A stretch of DNA of 64,000 nucleotides, taken from assembly GCA_030549175.1 (NCBI GenBank), contig JAUKUA010000002.1:5828001-5892000 (forward strand). The letters run 5' to 3'. This document shows, piece after piece, positions 36,867 through 48,054 of the stretch. Position 1 is the stretch's first letter. Every line of letters begins with the position of its first letter. Under the pieces are notes generated by a model. The model saw only the letters and a list, made by a program, of their open reading frames with translations. It ran no database searches and had not been told where the DNA came from. The stretch comes from Lasiosphaeris hirsuta (taxonomy: Eukaryota > Ascomycota > Sordariomycetes > Sordariales > Lasiosphaeriaceae). Both the position numbers and the translations under genes were made by a program.

Positions 36867-38918
36867 ATGATCTATCTTCTTTCGCTCCTCCTCTTTGCCA
36901 TCCGGGCCTTGGCCATCGACATCCCCCTTCTAATCGACGGAGGGCTGGTTGACGCTACCGCCACGGATGACTCTTACAACACCGGTGGCGCCATCCTGGT
37001 GAATGGATTCAATGTCACCGTTCCCAAGAACATGTTGGTGACCTTCCCTGCCGCTTTTGTTCCGTGGAAGGAATTTGTGGCAGAGAAGGCTGCCTTTCTT
37101 GGTTTCGAGATCAATGTAGGTGTTGTGCCCCCTTCTCTGTTGACCTTGGGCGGTCTCTGACAATCAGCAGGTCGCCGGTAACATTGTCGAAGGACAATCC
37201 ATTGCCGCACAGATCATCGTCCAAGAGTACGCCATGGAGCTCAACCAGGGCTATATCGATGAGATCAACTTTGACGGCACCATGAAGATTCGCAACGGCC
37301 CCACCATCCGCATCAACGACCCTAACGCCGTCTTCTCGGCTGGCTTTTCGGCGCCATTCATGGTGTCGGACGACAAGAGCCCCAGTGTTAGCTCCTTTTC
37401 CGGCTTCCCCATGTGTGTGCCGAGGTCTACCAACGACACGCTCTGCCCCTTGTCCCAGCGACCCCTGACCTCGACGGGCACTCCGGTGAGAATCTTGTAA
37501 GTCGCTCGCTCGGGGCTCAACGTCAACAACCCCCCCAACCATGAGTTTCTAACACACATGTCAGCCAAGCCGTGGATTCCCTCGTCATGGCGCCGTTCCT
37601 GGTTGGAGACTTTATCCAGTACCGCGGCTTCCGGTCGACGGCGGGCGAGCTCATCTGCTTTGACATTGTGGCGTGGAACGTGCAGATCACGACTGTTGGA
37701 GCGCCCACCTACATCCGAATCGAGGCCACTCTCATCGGCGTCTACTCTGACGACACGAATGGCGAGGTGGCTGAGACACGCTACATTGGCTACACCTCGG
37801 ACCCCTCTGTCACCACCTCGATCCAAGCCATCGACATTGACCCGTGCACGGGCGAGGAGTCGTTCCGGTCCATCGGCGTCGTGCAGAACCGCATCGAGGG
37901 AGGCGGCCGCAACAAGTGGCTCCTGCGTATGGACGGCACCCAGCGCCTGGCCTACACGCGCGAGTACCGCGCCGTGGCCAGCAACGGCGTGGTCGAGACC
38001 CGCAACGGCATCCTGGCCGGCCAGTACATCTCGCCCATCCTGGAATGGATCCAGCCCGAGCTGCTCCAGCCCGGCCACGAGCCCCTGATCCACGAGTTCG
38101 ACCAGATGACGCACCTGACCAAGGGCGTCGGCCCCGACGCCGACGGCAACATCTGGGGCCCGCTCTCGCCCTTCCCCCAGTCGGGTGTGGCCACCTTTGA
38201 CATTACGACCTGCCCACCCATCACCCCCACCGAGCCCGAGGAGCCCGGCGAGGCGCAGACCCCGACGCCGCGCGTGCTCGCCAACATCGCCACGGCCACG
38301 GGCGTCGCCACGAGCATCTTTGCCCGCAACGACGACACCTTCACCCTGCGGGGGCTGCAGGACAACCCGTCGCCCGTCTTCACCAGCGACAACCTGACGT
38401 ACGCCTGGACCGTCGGCGCCGAGTCGGCCGGCACGCAAGCCAACCTCGCCACCTTCACGCCCGCCGCCGACGGCAAAACCATCACGCTCAAGTTTGCGAC
38501 CAACGCGCCCGTGGGCGCGTACCTCTTCCAGCTGGCCATCACCTCGGCCAGCCAAAACACCACGGGCACGGCCGCGTACACGGTCAACCTGTTCACGGGG
38601 CCCGACACGCTGAGCATCGAGGCGGTGACGTGGACGAGCACGCAGAGCGGCACCATCTCGGTGACGTGCAAGAGCAGCTACCTGGTCGACAGCAAGATCA
38701 ACATGCAGGTGACGTACCCCGGCGACAAGGCCATCACCACGTCGCCCATGGCCGCCACCCCGCCAGGCAGCGGCTTCTGGGCCTTCTCGGCCCGCAAGGT
38801 CGACCGTCCTGGTGTGGTGTCGTGCCAGAGCTCGCTCGGTGGTTTCGTTACGCGTGCCGGTACCACGGCCAAGCGGGATTTGAAGGGTATGGTCAAGGCG
38901 AGGTGGGCTAGGGTGTGA
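36867..38918 (+). CDS. Secreted protein of unknown function (642 aa)
   Basis: Three exons (36867-37115, 37171-37496, 37565-38918), joined in frame through GTAGGT..GCAG and GTAAGT..GTCAG introns. The ATG at 36867 gives a clear signal peptide (MIYLLSLLLFAIRALA). The first half has conserved-looking pieces: TVPKNMLVTFPAAFVPWKEF, IDEINFDGTMKI, FLVGDFIQYRGF, FDIVAWNVQITT, ATLIGVYSDD and YIGYTSDPSV. A Pro/Thr/Glu linker (TPTEPEEPGEAQTPTPR) leads to a C-terminal half like two Ig-like or PKD-like beta-sandwiches (NLTYAWTVGAESAGTQANLA, then TLSIEAVTWTSTQSGTISV). The C-terminus is basic, without a GPI signal. I recall similar secreted proteins in many ascomycetes with no assigned function. Strong GC3 bias fits good expression. 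Confidence 0.85.
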
Positions 38919-39004
38919 GGGGTTTCACGACGGCTTGGGGAAGGGGGGTGGGAGGGGGCGTTATGGTGTCTGAATATGACATGTCCACTCGTTTGTTTCA
39001 TTGC

Positions 39005-39028
39005 TTTTTTTTTTTTTTTTTTTTTTTT
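39005..39028 (+). repeat. T24 homopolymer
   Basis: Twenty-four T in the short region between the secreted-protein gene (+) and the kinase gene (-), which converge here. Confidence 0.9.
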
Positions 39029-39192
39029 GATAAGCTTCCAAGTACTAGTTATCTAGGTGGTAGCCAGTATCCTACGTGTCCCGTCTTTACCTGAATCTAT
39101 GGCATGTTTACAAGACCGTCGAACCACTAAATCCCGACAGGTTCGTTAGTACTAGTAGTATTCGTGATGCAATGTCTGGGGTTGTGTTGTGA

Positions 39193-41242
39193 TCATACCT
39201 GCTGTAGCCGGTGAGGCGGGTGATTAGGAATCGTATACGTCCGGAAGAAGCTGTGGACAGTCCCTACGCGAGTCTGCCGATCGCTGTCGCCCCCCTGCCA
39301 GTTTCGATTAAGCTCTTCGTCTATGATTCTGCGAATGGTGCCCATCTCTGGTCGGTCGTCCGGGTCATTCATCATGCATTTCACGATGAGCTGGCGGAGC
39401 CTCAAAGAGACGTTCTGAAGGTTCGCGTTGAGCTCGTGGTCGGCCGGGTTGGAAAGCAAATATGCCCCAAACGTCCAGGCGGGTTGCGCGTCGCCGATCC
39501 CGACCATCCGTGGTATCGGCCCATCCGGTGGTGCGAGCAAGGATATCAGGGACCACATGATCATCGCTATGCCGTATAAGTTGGTCTTCCAGTCGTACTG
39601 GGCCGCGACTGATGTCACGGGATTCGCTTCGGCCAGAGGGTTGCCGCTGATATAGTCCCACTCTGACGAAAATTGTTCCTATCAAGCATGTCCAAATATA
39701 AGTCTTGTTCTCGGGCGTGTTCAGATCTTTGACCTGCGGGAGACTTTACCGGCGTCAACCAATCAGGCTTCCCGTACTCTCTGCTTTTCCACCGTTTCTT
39801 ACTGTTTTTTTTATTTTTAACAAATGTTAGTCCTCAAGGGGACTCGGCCCTGTATCGAAGGACTCGCAGTTGCCAGGTAATTGTGTATAAGATAGGAACA
39901 TACGATCTTTGGAAGTCTCGGCTTTTCACATTTTCGCAGAGACCGAAATCCCCAAGCTACGCGTCAGGGTCAGCAAGCAGCGACAGTGTGGCATCCATGC
40001 TATGCACCCCTAGGTACGGTAGGCACGTACCTTGAATAGCGGCAGCAGACTGTGCCGTCTCTGAGGAAATTGTTGCCATGTGCCCTCATACTCGTGGATA
40101 AAAACTGTCCGTCACCCACTATCAGCTGGCTGGCTCATTTTCTTTTGCATATCTTCGAGAACGTACCATTCTGTGGTGAAATATCGAAATGCACCCAATC
40201 CTCGTCCCCGCCGCTATACCATGGCCTGTTGTCCCCTGGTGGCGGTTGCACTCGGTCAACTCTTCTGGGTATTCGTTCTTCGACAACCTGATTGGCATCA
40301 TAATCTGACCAGTGTTGTGGTGGATATCGTAGAGCGACCACCATCTGGAATACTGTTTTTTTTTTTCAATGCCATGTGTCAGACAACGACGTATATGTCT
40401 CCTGTGGAGCTGTATTGGTTGAGAGGGGCTGTAAAAATAGAATATGGACCTACAGCAGTCGAAAATAATCCAAAGTGCTCGATTCCTCAAAGTACGTCTC
40501 GGATCTCTCGCTGAGACGGATTTCAATAATTTGTGCATGGAGCCCTTTGGGCAAAACTCCATTATCATTACTCTTCTTTCTGGACGTCTCGTCAAACCCC
40601 CGTCGTGGAGTTGAACGATGTGTTTTGCGCCTCGGAAGACCTGAACCCGGTTCAACTCTCAGATCACTATTACCTAGGTTTATTTTTCAACCCATGGCGC
40701 GGATGAGGACATACCTTTGTAACCTTCTTTTCCCTCTCAATCGTGTATTCAAAAGGAGGCTTTCCGGCAATTCGCACCGGTTGGCGGTTTGGTCCGCTAA
40801 AAGCACATTTTATCACAAAATCTCTCCCTGTCGCATTGCCGTGAGTCTGCTGAAAGACGGCGGCGATACCCTGGCCGCCCCAGCCCAGCACCTTCTTGAA
40901 CTTAAATTTCCCCCTCACTTCCTTTGCGAGTTCCCAAGCTTCATCGTGAGCGTCATGCCTCATGTCGTTAACAGGGGCCTCATCGATATCAGCATACTCC
41001 CCGGCATCCTCATGTGGTCTGAAGTACGGGGCGGGGCCGGGTAATATGACTTTGTGGTCCCGCTGTGGTAGAAGGCGCCAGGCGCTGACTCCTCCATTGA
41101 ATCCGGGAATGGCCTGGTTTGCTATATCGGCCTGTTGAACGGCCGGAGCGGAATTTATCCAATCATCCAAGCTGCCTCGACGCAGGTGCCGGAATCTGAC
41201 CAACGTCCGCTTTTGAATTTCGCGCAACGTATCGGCTGGCAT
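39193..41242 (-). CDS. Divergent fungal protein kinase, 7 exons
   Basis: Exons 41242-40715, 40655-40454, 40352-40167, 40104-40031, 39956-39904, 39801-39750 and 39678-39193 splice in frame to 526 residues. A 110-residue N-terminal extension precedes the kinase fold. The glycine loop is KVLGWGGQGIAAVF (117-130), with candidate lysine K145 in FVIKC. The hinge region reads RRVMIMEFCPKGSMHKLL. The catalytic loop is HFDISPQN (298-305) instead of HRDxKxxN: D300 and N305 are kept, but the family lysine is replaced. DFG is intact (LGDFGL, D333). TPE replaces APE at 364-366. YDWKTNLYGIAMIMW holds the F-helix region and DDRPEM the final arginine. It belongs to an expanded ascomycete group of short kinase-like proteins lacking named orthologues. 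Exon 2's acceptor is the least certain. Confidence 0.82.
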
Positions 41243-41683
41243 TTTGGCTCGCTTTCGATGAGTGTTTGCCGGGAGGTGTTGGGAATATGCATGTTTCAGC
41301 CTGCTAACTAAGACATGACTGACTTTTGGGTTGCGCTTGGGGGGAATTATATCTCAAACAGTCTCAAAGAAAAGTGCACTGTGGGGTTGCTTTCCTACAA
41401 GCCCAGACAAAGAGCTTAACTTGGTGAGCTTTGCACGATACTTTTCCGCATGCGGCGTGGCTGTAGTCAGATTGTGTGGCACCGACAAAGACCAGACTTG
41501 GGTTTCTACAACGAGCAACCGATGCCAATTAATCCAACGCTAATTGATTCATGTTGATATGATTTAAATTGCCTACTTCAATCCTTTCTGACAAACTCCA
41601 AAGTCGCCCGGCTGCAGGAGGTGAGGCAAGTTGTTAGCTCTTGTCCTAGGGCCACGGGTAGCACTAGTATGGCTCGTCACACC

Positions 41684-42650
41684 TTAAAAACGGGGAGCAC
41701 CATATTGTGCCGTTGCCCCCACAGTCAGCTTGTTATCTACGTAGACCTGTACTTTGGGGGATTTTCGTGACGCAACAGCCATTCGGAACACTGTGGCGCT
41801 GATGTTAGCATGGGCCATGATGTAATTACCTTACCTAGGTGGGCGACGGGTCCGAGGCACTCACGATTGCTGAATATCATCCACAGCACGCGGTTTGGCA
41901 AATGGCCCCAGGGATCATTAGCATTGGGGTTGTTCGGATCTATAAGGCTGGTACCTAGCCCTGGTGAACCTCTGTAGAAGTTGATGCGCACTGCCTTTTC
42001 TGCAGTGTTCCATTATCAATGCCCCTGTGCCGTGGGTCAATGCGAGCTCGGGAATCAGTCTTAGATCGTCATTGTACGCCTGGGCAATGTGACTGGCGCT
42101 GTCAAACTCCCATCCCGGCCACTCGTCAGCCTACAGCAGTGCCGTCCTCGCCACCGCCACTTACCCGCATCATTTCCAGCTCTTGATTGAGACTCAGCTG
42201 TCCAGGCACGTAGCCAACTTGAGTGGGTGGATTCGCTTGATTCTCGAACTTGACGGCGTAGGGACGCCGCGGCTGGCCGGCGTTATTAGCACTAACTAGG
42301 TCAAACTGAGCAACCACACCTAGACCGCCACCTCCCAGGATGCGACAAAAGTGGAAGCCATATCGGTCTAGACGCCTCGCTATTCTCTTGGCGTTTTCTC
42401 TTGCGTGTCCCCAAGTGGCGTTGCTCATGGGTGTGCCACCGCGTTCGGAATATTGGTTGGGGTTAGTGGCAGGGTTGTTTTGTATTTGTGCCATAGCGGC
42501 GATCCAAGCAGCTGGCCAAGCCTGTACGCCACCTCCGTGAAAAGGGACGGGGTCAGCTGCGATCAGGTTGGGTAGATTTACTATGTGTTGCCAGGTCCAG
42601 AGCCAGGGGTATAAGTTATGATCAAGGTAGTTAAGCATCTTCCTATTCAA
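41684..42650 (-). pseudogene. Truncated paralogue of the neighbouring divergent kinase
   Basis: The first exon (from 42650) encodes an extension, the glycine loop FCRILGGGGLGVVAQFDL and the lysine strand YAVKFEN, ending at QELEMMR with a GTAAGT donor. After CTGTAG the frame continues as DEWPGWEFDSASHIAQAYND and reaches LIMEHCRKGSAHQLLQ, the hinge. Then the frame changes: LPNRVLWMIFSN, which aligns with RNRALWIIFDC of the neighbour, is in another frame. A GTGAGT..CACAG intron leads to LFRMAVASRKSPK, aligning with LFQMVVALRYPPQ, but the sequence ends at a stop at 41684 before any catalytic loop. It therefore lacks HxD, DFG and the whole C-lobe. Same strand, same order, about 440 bp upstream of the intact gene: a tandem duplicate that decayed. 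Confidence 0.75.
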
Positions 42651-42722
42651 CCTCTTCCGAGTTGTACGGTAATCGTACCCATTATAAATAACGTCACGGC
42701 ATGTTGTTGAGCGTCACACACG

Positions 42723-42892
42723 TACATAATGCAAAGATGTAGCAAAAAGGTTCGAATTGTTACTATGGAGGGGGGACAAAGGAAGGCTAGGATCTTGCAG
42801 ATCCTGAAGGCGTAGATGGTGGGCTGGCTAGGCCGACTATGGGACAATGGCGGGATAACGGCGGGCTAACATTGGTGGGCCCCTCTAACACA
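42723..42892 (+). repeat. Dispersed repeat R1, copy 1
   Basis: About 170 bp resembling 54101-54271 in the same orientation. Shared blocks include GATCCTGAAGGCG, AGATGGTGGGCTGGCTAG, a GGGATAACG.CGGGCTAACAT segment and a CCCCTC.AACA end. Differences are scattered. It lies just upstream of the truncated kinase. No ORF survives in this copy. Confidence 0.8.
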
Positions 42893-44114
42893 TCTTGAAG
42901 TTTGATCTCTGGGATTGACTAGGTTTGCCGAAGTATTAGCTCGTGCCTTACAGTACAACTCCGTCCCTTTCTAGGTGGGGTTATCCTCCGAGTTTATGGG
43001 ATGAAGGTCAAATCGTCAAGAATTTAACTTACTTTGTCCCACATTGTACCTCATTCGCTCTCCGGAATTGGTTATCCCTAACAAGGCTTTGTCCTTTGTC
43101 AACGAGTTAGCGAGTAACAAATGGAGACAGAGAGTTTCCAACACCGGTGGACCTTCAAGCCGGCACGGCCTCTAAATGAGGAGCTTGCCTACCCGCTTTC
43201 TAGCTGGGCTGATGACTCCAAAACTGGAACCGACCAAGGTTGTCCCCCGGTGCGAACGGGCACAAGGCGAGCACTCATCTCGTTGACTGGGCCACTCTTT
43301 GGAGGGTCTTTCTTGGGCAGGTAAATAGGTAGACGGAACCGAGCTAACTCTTTGTTCGAACAACCTGTTGTGGCGGTGAGATCAAAGGTGCTTGCCACAT
43401 CCACATCCTCTGATTTCCACTGTGGATATCCCTTGGCGTGCTGCCTTGCATTGTCGCACATGAGAAATGAGGAATGTCTGCTGCCTCACAGAGCTGAACT
43501 AGAATAGCGTGTCGTCATGCGGGGCTCGGCCGCTGATGAAGCGAAAGATGTAGGATTTTTTTTGATGATGCAATGTTTCGGGGAAGCATCTAAACCCTGA
43601 TTGCACAATATGGAAAAGTGGTAGATGAGCAAGTGAGCCAAGTAATATATGACAAGCTGCATACCAATGGATACCTAGGTAGTTGTGGCAGCACACATAG
43701 GGCCTAGCGTAACACATCTCTGCATATTGTCTTTTGGTGATATTCGCGGTCGGCTGAGGCCGCTTCGCAATTAGTGCCCAGATGTAAATAACCAACAAAG
43801 AAACAACTGTGTACTGTGGGTAAACGGCACTCAATTCAATCGCTAGGAACTTCCCTGCAACGCAACGGCCAACAGCGGCCTCAACAAGCAAAACGGGATC
43901 TTGCGTTAGCAGTACCATACAAGACTTCAGCTAACCACTGGATAGTCAAACACATGTAATTGAGCAATCGGAGGAGGAGTCCTAGAGAGTTATTTTAAGG
44001 TGGGAAAGCCTATGGGCTTGACTCCTTCTCCTAGATAGTAACATTGCACGAGTTTCTATCAAGTCAATTCATGTCCCATCACTTTGAGTGCATTTCGCTA
44101 TAGAACCTAGACTC
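42893..44114. other. Intergenic, no supported gene
   Basis: A 139-codon minus frame at 43499-43918 has a TM-like stretch, but neither composition nor splicing supports it. Nothing else is recognisable. Confidence 0.45.
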
Positions 44115-44790
44115 CTATCTCGAAACTGGCGCAACTCTCTTGTACCCGCACATACCAGCCACGAAGCCAAACTCATCATCATTCCTGCAGGCCGGAAGCT
44201 TGTCCAACTCATCCGCAAACACATCACGAGTACCCCCACTTCCAGCGCACTCGTCAAGGTCCATTGCCTTTTCAAAGGTCGCATTGGCCACCACAGCCAC
44301 TGTTCCTTCACGCTCGAGGAATTGTTTTATTCCGGGCGGCCACGCCTTCTGATACCGATTACTGACCTCGATAACGCCATGTTCCGTTGGGACCCTCTCT
44401 CGCTGCAGACATCCGGCGAAGTGTGACCACATGTTTATGTATCCATGCACTAAACCAGCCTCCTGGTCCGGGAGAGGGGCATAATTGCTCCAACTCCATT
44501 TGGTACTTCATCTCATGGGGCTGCATCTTGGCCGTGCACTCTAGCGAAAGCCTCATCCGAGGGCTCAAGAACCAACCAATCCACTGCCCATACGTGCAGT
44601 CATATTTATACCGAAGTGTCTTCTGGATACTGGCGATGTCGAGCGGAGGGGAACATGGACACCACTCGCCCATTACAGACGCAGCAGACTCGATGATCAT
44701 GGGAGGCAGGGCCGAAAGATCATAGGCAGTCGTGTTTTCGAGGGCCGCAATGCATGCGATGCTTGGCGCGCTTCAGCCCTTGAACTTGTC
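44115..44790 (-). pseudogene. Frameshifted hypothetical ORF
   Basis: Two overlapping minus frames read as one protein. The first, open from about 44790, includes ALENTTAYDLSALPPMIIES, WIGWFLSPRMRLSLECTAKM and ELEQLCPSPGPGG. The second, open to 44115, continues with LVHGYINMWSHFAGCLQRE, GVIEVSNRYQKAWPPGIKQF and LDECAGSGGTRDVFADELDK. The switch falls around 44460-44470 within GGACCAGGAGGC, and no splice pair fits there. I infer a single-base frameshift. There is no ATG at the left part's natural beginning, so an upstream exon is missing or decayed. No family recognised. Confidence 0.4.
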
Positions 44791-45322
44791 CGATACTACG
44801 TCGGTGGGCCCCAGGATATTCACTCTTGTTCGCCGTCACCCGAGCCGACTTGGTAGGGCCTCAATGGCGGTATAGCCCCTGTTGTTTCGTACTGTCAGCT
44901 ACCCATGGTGATGGAAAATTTTCGCTGCAGACAAATGATAGATGCGGCCGAGAAAGGTCTACGGTCACCTCAACGCATCATTGCTGGTGCACCGATGACG
45001 TTGTCAACTGAACTCGGCTAATAGTGTATCGCAGACAACCCAGAACTGAAGATATTTTCCATTTAACCGTTGTATCTTGAAGCGAACAGGGAAATGATCG
45101 GCAATTCAGGTACGCGACGCGGACCGCTTTCTTGGAACCAGAGCTAGGGAATAAACCGACTTATCCATGCCGAGGAAGAAATCCAGGACGCAGGTACAAA
45201 CAGGTTTTATTTAGTATTCTAGTAGAATGAAAAGGTAATGGTATATATATGACGACCCCCTCCCCTGACGGGCCTGGCTTAGACGCATCGCGACAAACCG
45301 AATGACCATTCCAATCTCAAAC

Positions 45323-45889
45323 ATGAAGGCCCGCATCGCTTCTCTGGCAGCTGTCTGGCTCCTCAGCCATCCCATCGCTCCGGTTTCCGCACAGAACAAA
45401 CACATCATCGAGGTCCTCAGCACAACAACTCTTTTCAAGGTCAACAAGGTCCCCCAAGCATTGAACACTTCCAGCAGCTCGGCCTCCCTACTACCTTCAT
45501 GGAATGCCTCTGTCGCATTCACCTTCCTTCCCACCAATTCAAGTTCCGCTGCATCTGCGGCTCGAACCACCACGACACCCCAGGGCGGACTGCTTCCTAG
45601 TCTCACTGCAGTCATCGGAAATATCACCTCAGGCCTTGGAAATGTCACCTCGGGCCTCGGACTGGGCGCCTCACCAACCATCGCCGGCCGAGCCGCGAAC
45701 ACGACGAGCCCGTCGTCATTTTCATTCCCGAGTCTGAGCATGCCGAGTCTGACTTTTTCGAGTCTCTCCATGCCCAGCCTGACCTTTTCGAGTCTGACGA
45801 TGCCGAGTTTAAGTCTTACTTTCAGCAGCATCCGCTGGCCGAATAATACAGCTACCACGACTACTCCAGCCAGCTCGAAGGCAAGTTGA
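45323..45889 (+). CDS. Small secreted Ser/Thr-rich repeat protein
   Basis: Single exon. I chose the ATG at 45323 because it starts directly with a signal peptide (MKARIASLAAVWLLSHPIAP, cleavage likely after VSA); an in-frame ATG at 45302 adds seven residues. The mature 160-odd residues are Ser/Thr/Asn-rich with several N-glycosylation sites (NTS, NAS, NSS, NIT, NVT, NTT). Internal repeats: ITSGLGNVTSGLG, then three units of about ten residues built on MPSLTFSSL. No cysteines occur in the mature part, which argues against a disulfide-rich effector; a wall-associated mucin-like protein is more likely. No recognised family. Confidence 0.65.
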   Translation: MKARIASLAAVWLLSHPIAPVSAQNKHIIEVLSTTTLFKVNKVPQALNTSSSSASLLPSWNASVAFTFLPTNSSSAASAARTTTTPQGGLLPSLTAVIGNITSGLGNVTSGLGLGASPTIAGRAANTTSPSSFSFPSLSMPSLTFSSLSMPSLTFSSLTMPSLSLTFSSIRWPNNTATTTTPASSKAS

Positions 45890-46021
45890 CGGACCAGACA
45901 GCCATTGCCCTCAGGGACGCAGTGCAAAATGTGTCGCGCCTGGCGAAGAGTTTATGGAATGGAACACTGCGCAGAAGTTATATAACGTAGCTGACCGTTA
46001 TACAATGAGCTGTATACAATA

Positions 46022-46269
46022 TAGCCCTGATTTGTTTGTTAGCGCGTGACACTCCCAAGAGGTGACCCTGGATTGAAGCCCCGAAAAAGCGTTTGTAGTA
46101 TGACGAAAGGCATCATTGGTGTGAATGGACTTTTTGAATAGGTACTTGGGAAGGCCTTCTGAAATATTAAATGTCTCTTTATGCTGCTCAAAAGCCCTTC
46201 TGGGGCTTCAACTACCCCTCGGGACCTTTAGGGGAAGGCCACGCGCTAACCAACTAAGCGGGGTTGGAT
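46022..46269 (+). mobile_element. TIR element (MITE-like) copy A
   Basis: Left end TAGCCCTGATTTGTTTGTTA followed by GCGCGTGAC; the right end, reverse complemented, reads CCAACCCCGCTTAGTTGGTT followed by AGCGCGTGGCC, so the ends form an imperfect inverted repeat of about 28 bp. Internal blocks CAAAAGCCCTTCTGGGGCTT and GGGACCTTTAGGGGAAGGCC are shared with copy C. It has no transposase ORF, so it is non-autonomous. Confidence 0.75.
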
Positions 46270-46582
46270 TGTATTTCGTGAGGCTGGTATAGGGCACGCC
46301 ATTTGCACACGGTAGGAGGAGCCCTCTCCGGGCCCCTCTAAGTCAAAGACAAAGTCTCTGAAGTCGGCCTTCCGCGCCATTGTGCCCGAGAGTCCTCGAT
46401 CTGGTTTGCGTCTCTTGGATAAAGGCGGAGAACTTGGACGTGATCCGCCAAGTTGCGCCGGTCAACGACGAGATTTGTGCCGTTAAGATTGAGAATCGCA
46501 AACGTGGAGAGCACTACAGATGGGTGACAAATGCCGTCAAGGACCGACATCGCCCCCGCACCCCCTGCTTCCTCAGGACGTA

Positions 46583-47249
46583 GGAAAGGGCTGATGAAGC
46601 ACAGCATAGTCCGATAAAAAGTGCATATCTAAGACATGGACAGCTATTTCGCCCGACGTCATCTCTGTCCGCATCAACACCAAACACCAAGTCTGACTCT
46701 CCGCTTCATAAGGCTTCTGCTAACGGCCATCTCCAAGCTGTCGAAGCTCTTCTCAAAAGCGGCTACAATGTCGACGAGCTGGATTGCAACGAGCGGTCCG
46801 TTTTGTACTTGGCACTCTGCTATGACCACTGCGATGTCGCTGACTACCTCTTAGACTATCTCTCCAACCGGACAGACAAAGTCAAGATGACGTTTGGTAG
46901 AACGTATGGTGAGAGCGAACTGAAGCAGGCCATCCGCTACGGAAACGCATCCGCCGTAGAGGAACTGCTATGCCTTGGAGCCAACCCCAATGGCTCTGGC
47001 GACAGTGGCAGTTCGCCCCTCGCTGACGCGGTCAAAGCAGATCACACCGGGATTGTGAAGGCCCTGTTCGAAAATTCAGCAAGCATGACACAGGCAGTGG
47101 AATGTGAAGAGCCTGAGAGGATTTTGGGAGAGAAAATCGGGATGGGTGGTTGCTGCAGCACTTTGCCGCGTACTACGGCCATGCGGCATAGCAGCCGTGG
47201 TTGTGATAGTTGCCGTGTTGTGGTGAGATATCTCTTGGTCCCTCTTTGA
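46583..47249 (+). CDS. Ankyrin-repeat protein fragment (no start codon in frame)
   Basis: The frame is open from about 46583 to a stop at 47249 and contains ankyrin repeats: SPLHKASANGHLQAVEALLK, then RSVLYLALCYDHCDVADYLL, ELKQAIRYGNASAVEELLCL with GANPN, and SSPLADAVKADHTGIVKALF. After about 47095 it loses similarity and becomes Cys/Arg-rich. The first ATG in this frame is inside the repeats (VKMTFG), so either an upstream exon supplies the start or the 5' end is broken; an ATG at 46636 is in another frame. The tail probably runs into an unspliced intron or decayed sequence. Likely a gene relic, but an expressed multi-exon gene is possible. Confidence 0.5.
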
Positions 47250-48054
47250 CTGTCCTGGTTGCCTGGTTACTAGCACTGGGCTAGAAAGGGCTAGTGTCGC
47301 CACTTTTTTCTGCTGCATGCTGACTTTTCGGTTTGGATCGTCCAACAATAAGCCAATCTTTGGACTGTGTTTCCATTGAGACTGCCATCCTGACTTTGAC
47401 TTTTGCAATGACGGCGAGTTTTTCCCATGTGGCTGAGGACGACTTCATCATCGAGGCGCCGCCAAGAGAGGGGAAGGTCGTTATCACGTACCCAAGGTAA
47501 GGCAGCTAGTTTGCTAGGTACGTAGGTACCTTATCTTACCAAATGATGGATTGCCTCTCTGGAGTGCTCAAGACATCGTCGCATCGTCGCTCGCATTCTT
47601 CCGCTCCTCGGCGCATAGATTGCGTGGAGAGTTGCGCGCTCTGCTTCTGTGGGAAGTGCACATATTTGATGCCAGCCTATCACCATCAACGCCAATGCCA
47701 GACAATTCTTTGCCCTTTGAGGCTTCGACTATAATCTTGCCATAATCTTTCCCATTGTGGAAATTTCAGGGTGCAACGCCTTGGTCCAACCCGACATGTC
47801 GCGACCCCAACTCTCCAACCAACCACCAGGCCCGCCACCTGCAAACCAAAACGACGCAGCCAACAGGGGCGGACTCCGGAGGTGGGGAACCCGACATGAA
47901 AAGGAGTCACAGCCGCCGCCTGCGCCGAAATCACCAGCACCGAGTCATAGCACCACTACTTCCAACCATCTTCCCAACCCAACCCCTTTCCCCTTCCGAA
48001 TCTACAACTCCATCACAACCACCACCACCACCAAAAAAAATAAAAAATAAAAAA
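47250..48054. other. Intergenic and upstream region of the FAD monooxygenase gene
   Basis: No supported gene. The plus frame continues open upstream of the chosen monooxygenase start to 47755, but that part is Gln/Pro/Ser/His-rich and not family-like, so I treat it as 5'UTR. Confidence 0.5.

Noticed and set aside
37251..38555. 434-codon minus-strand frame
   Set aside because: It is the antisense of the GC3-rich secreted-protein gene on the plus strand; composition (Gly/Arg/Val-rich) is that of a shadow frame.
40475..41044. 189-codon plus frame
   Set aside because: Antisense of the spliced kinase exons.
43499..43918. 139-codon minus frame with one hydrophobic stretch
   Set aside because: No homology-like features and a weak start; kept as intergenic.
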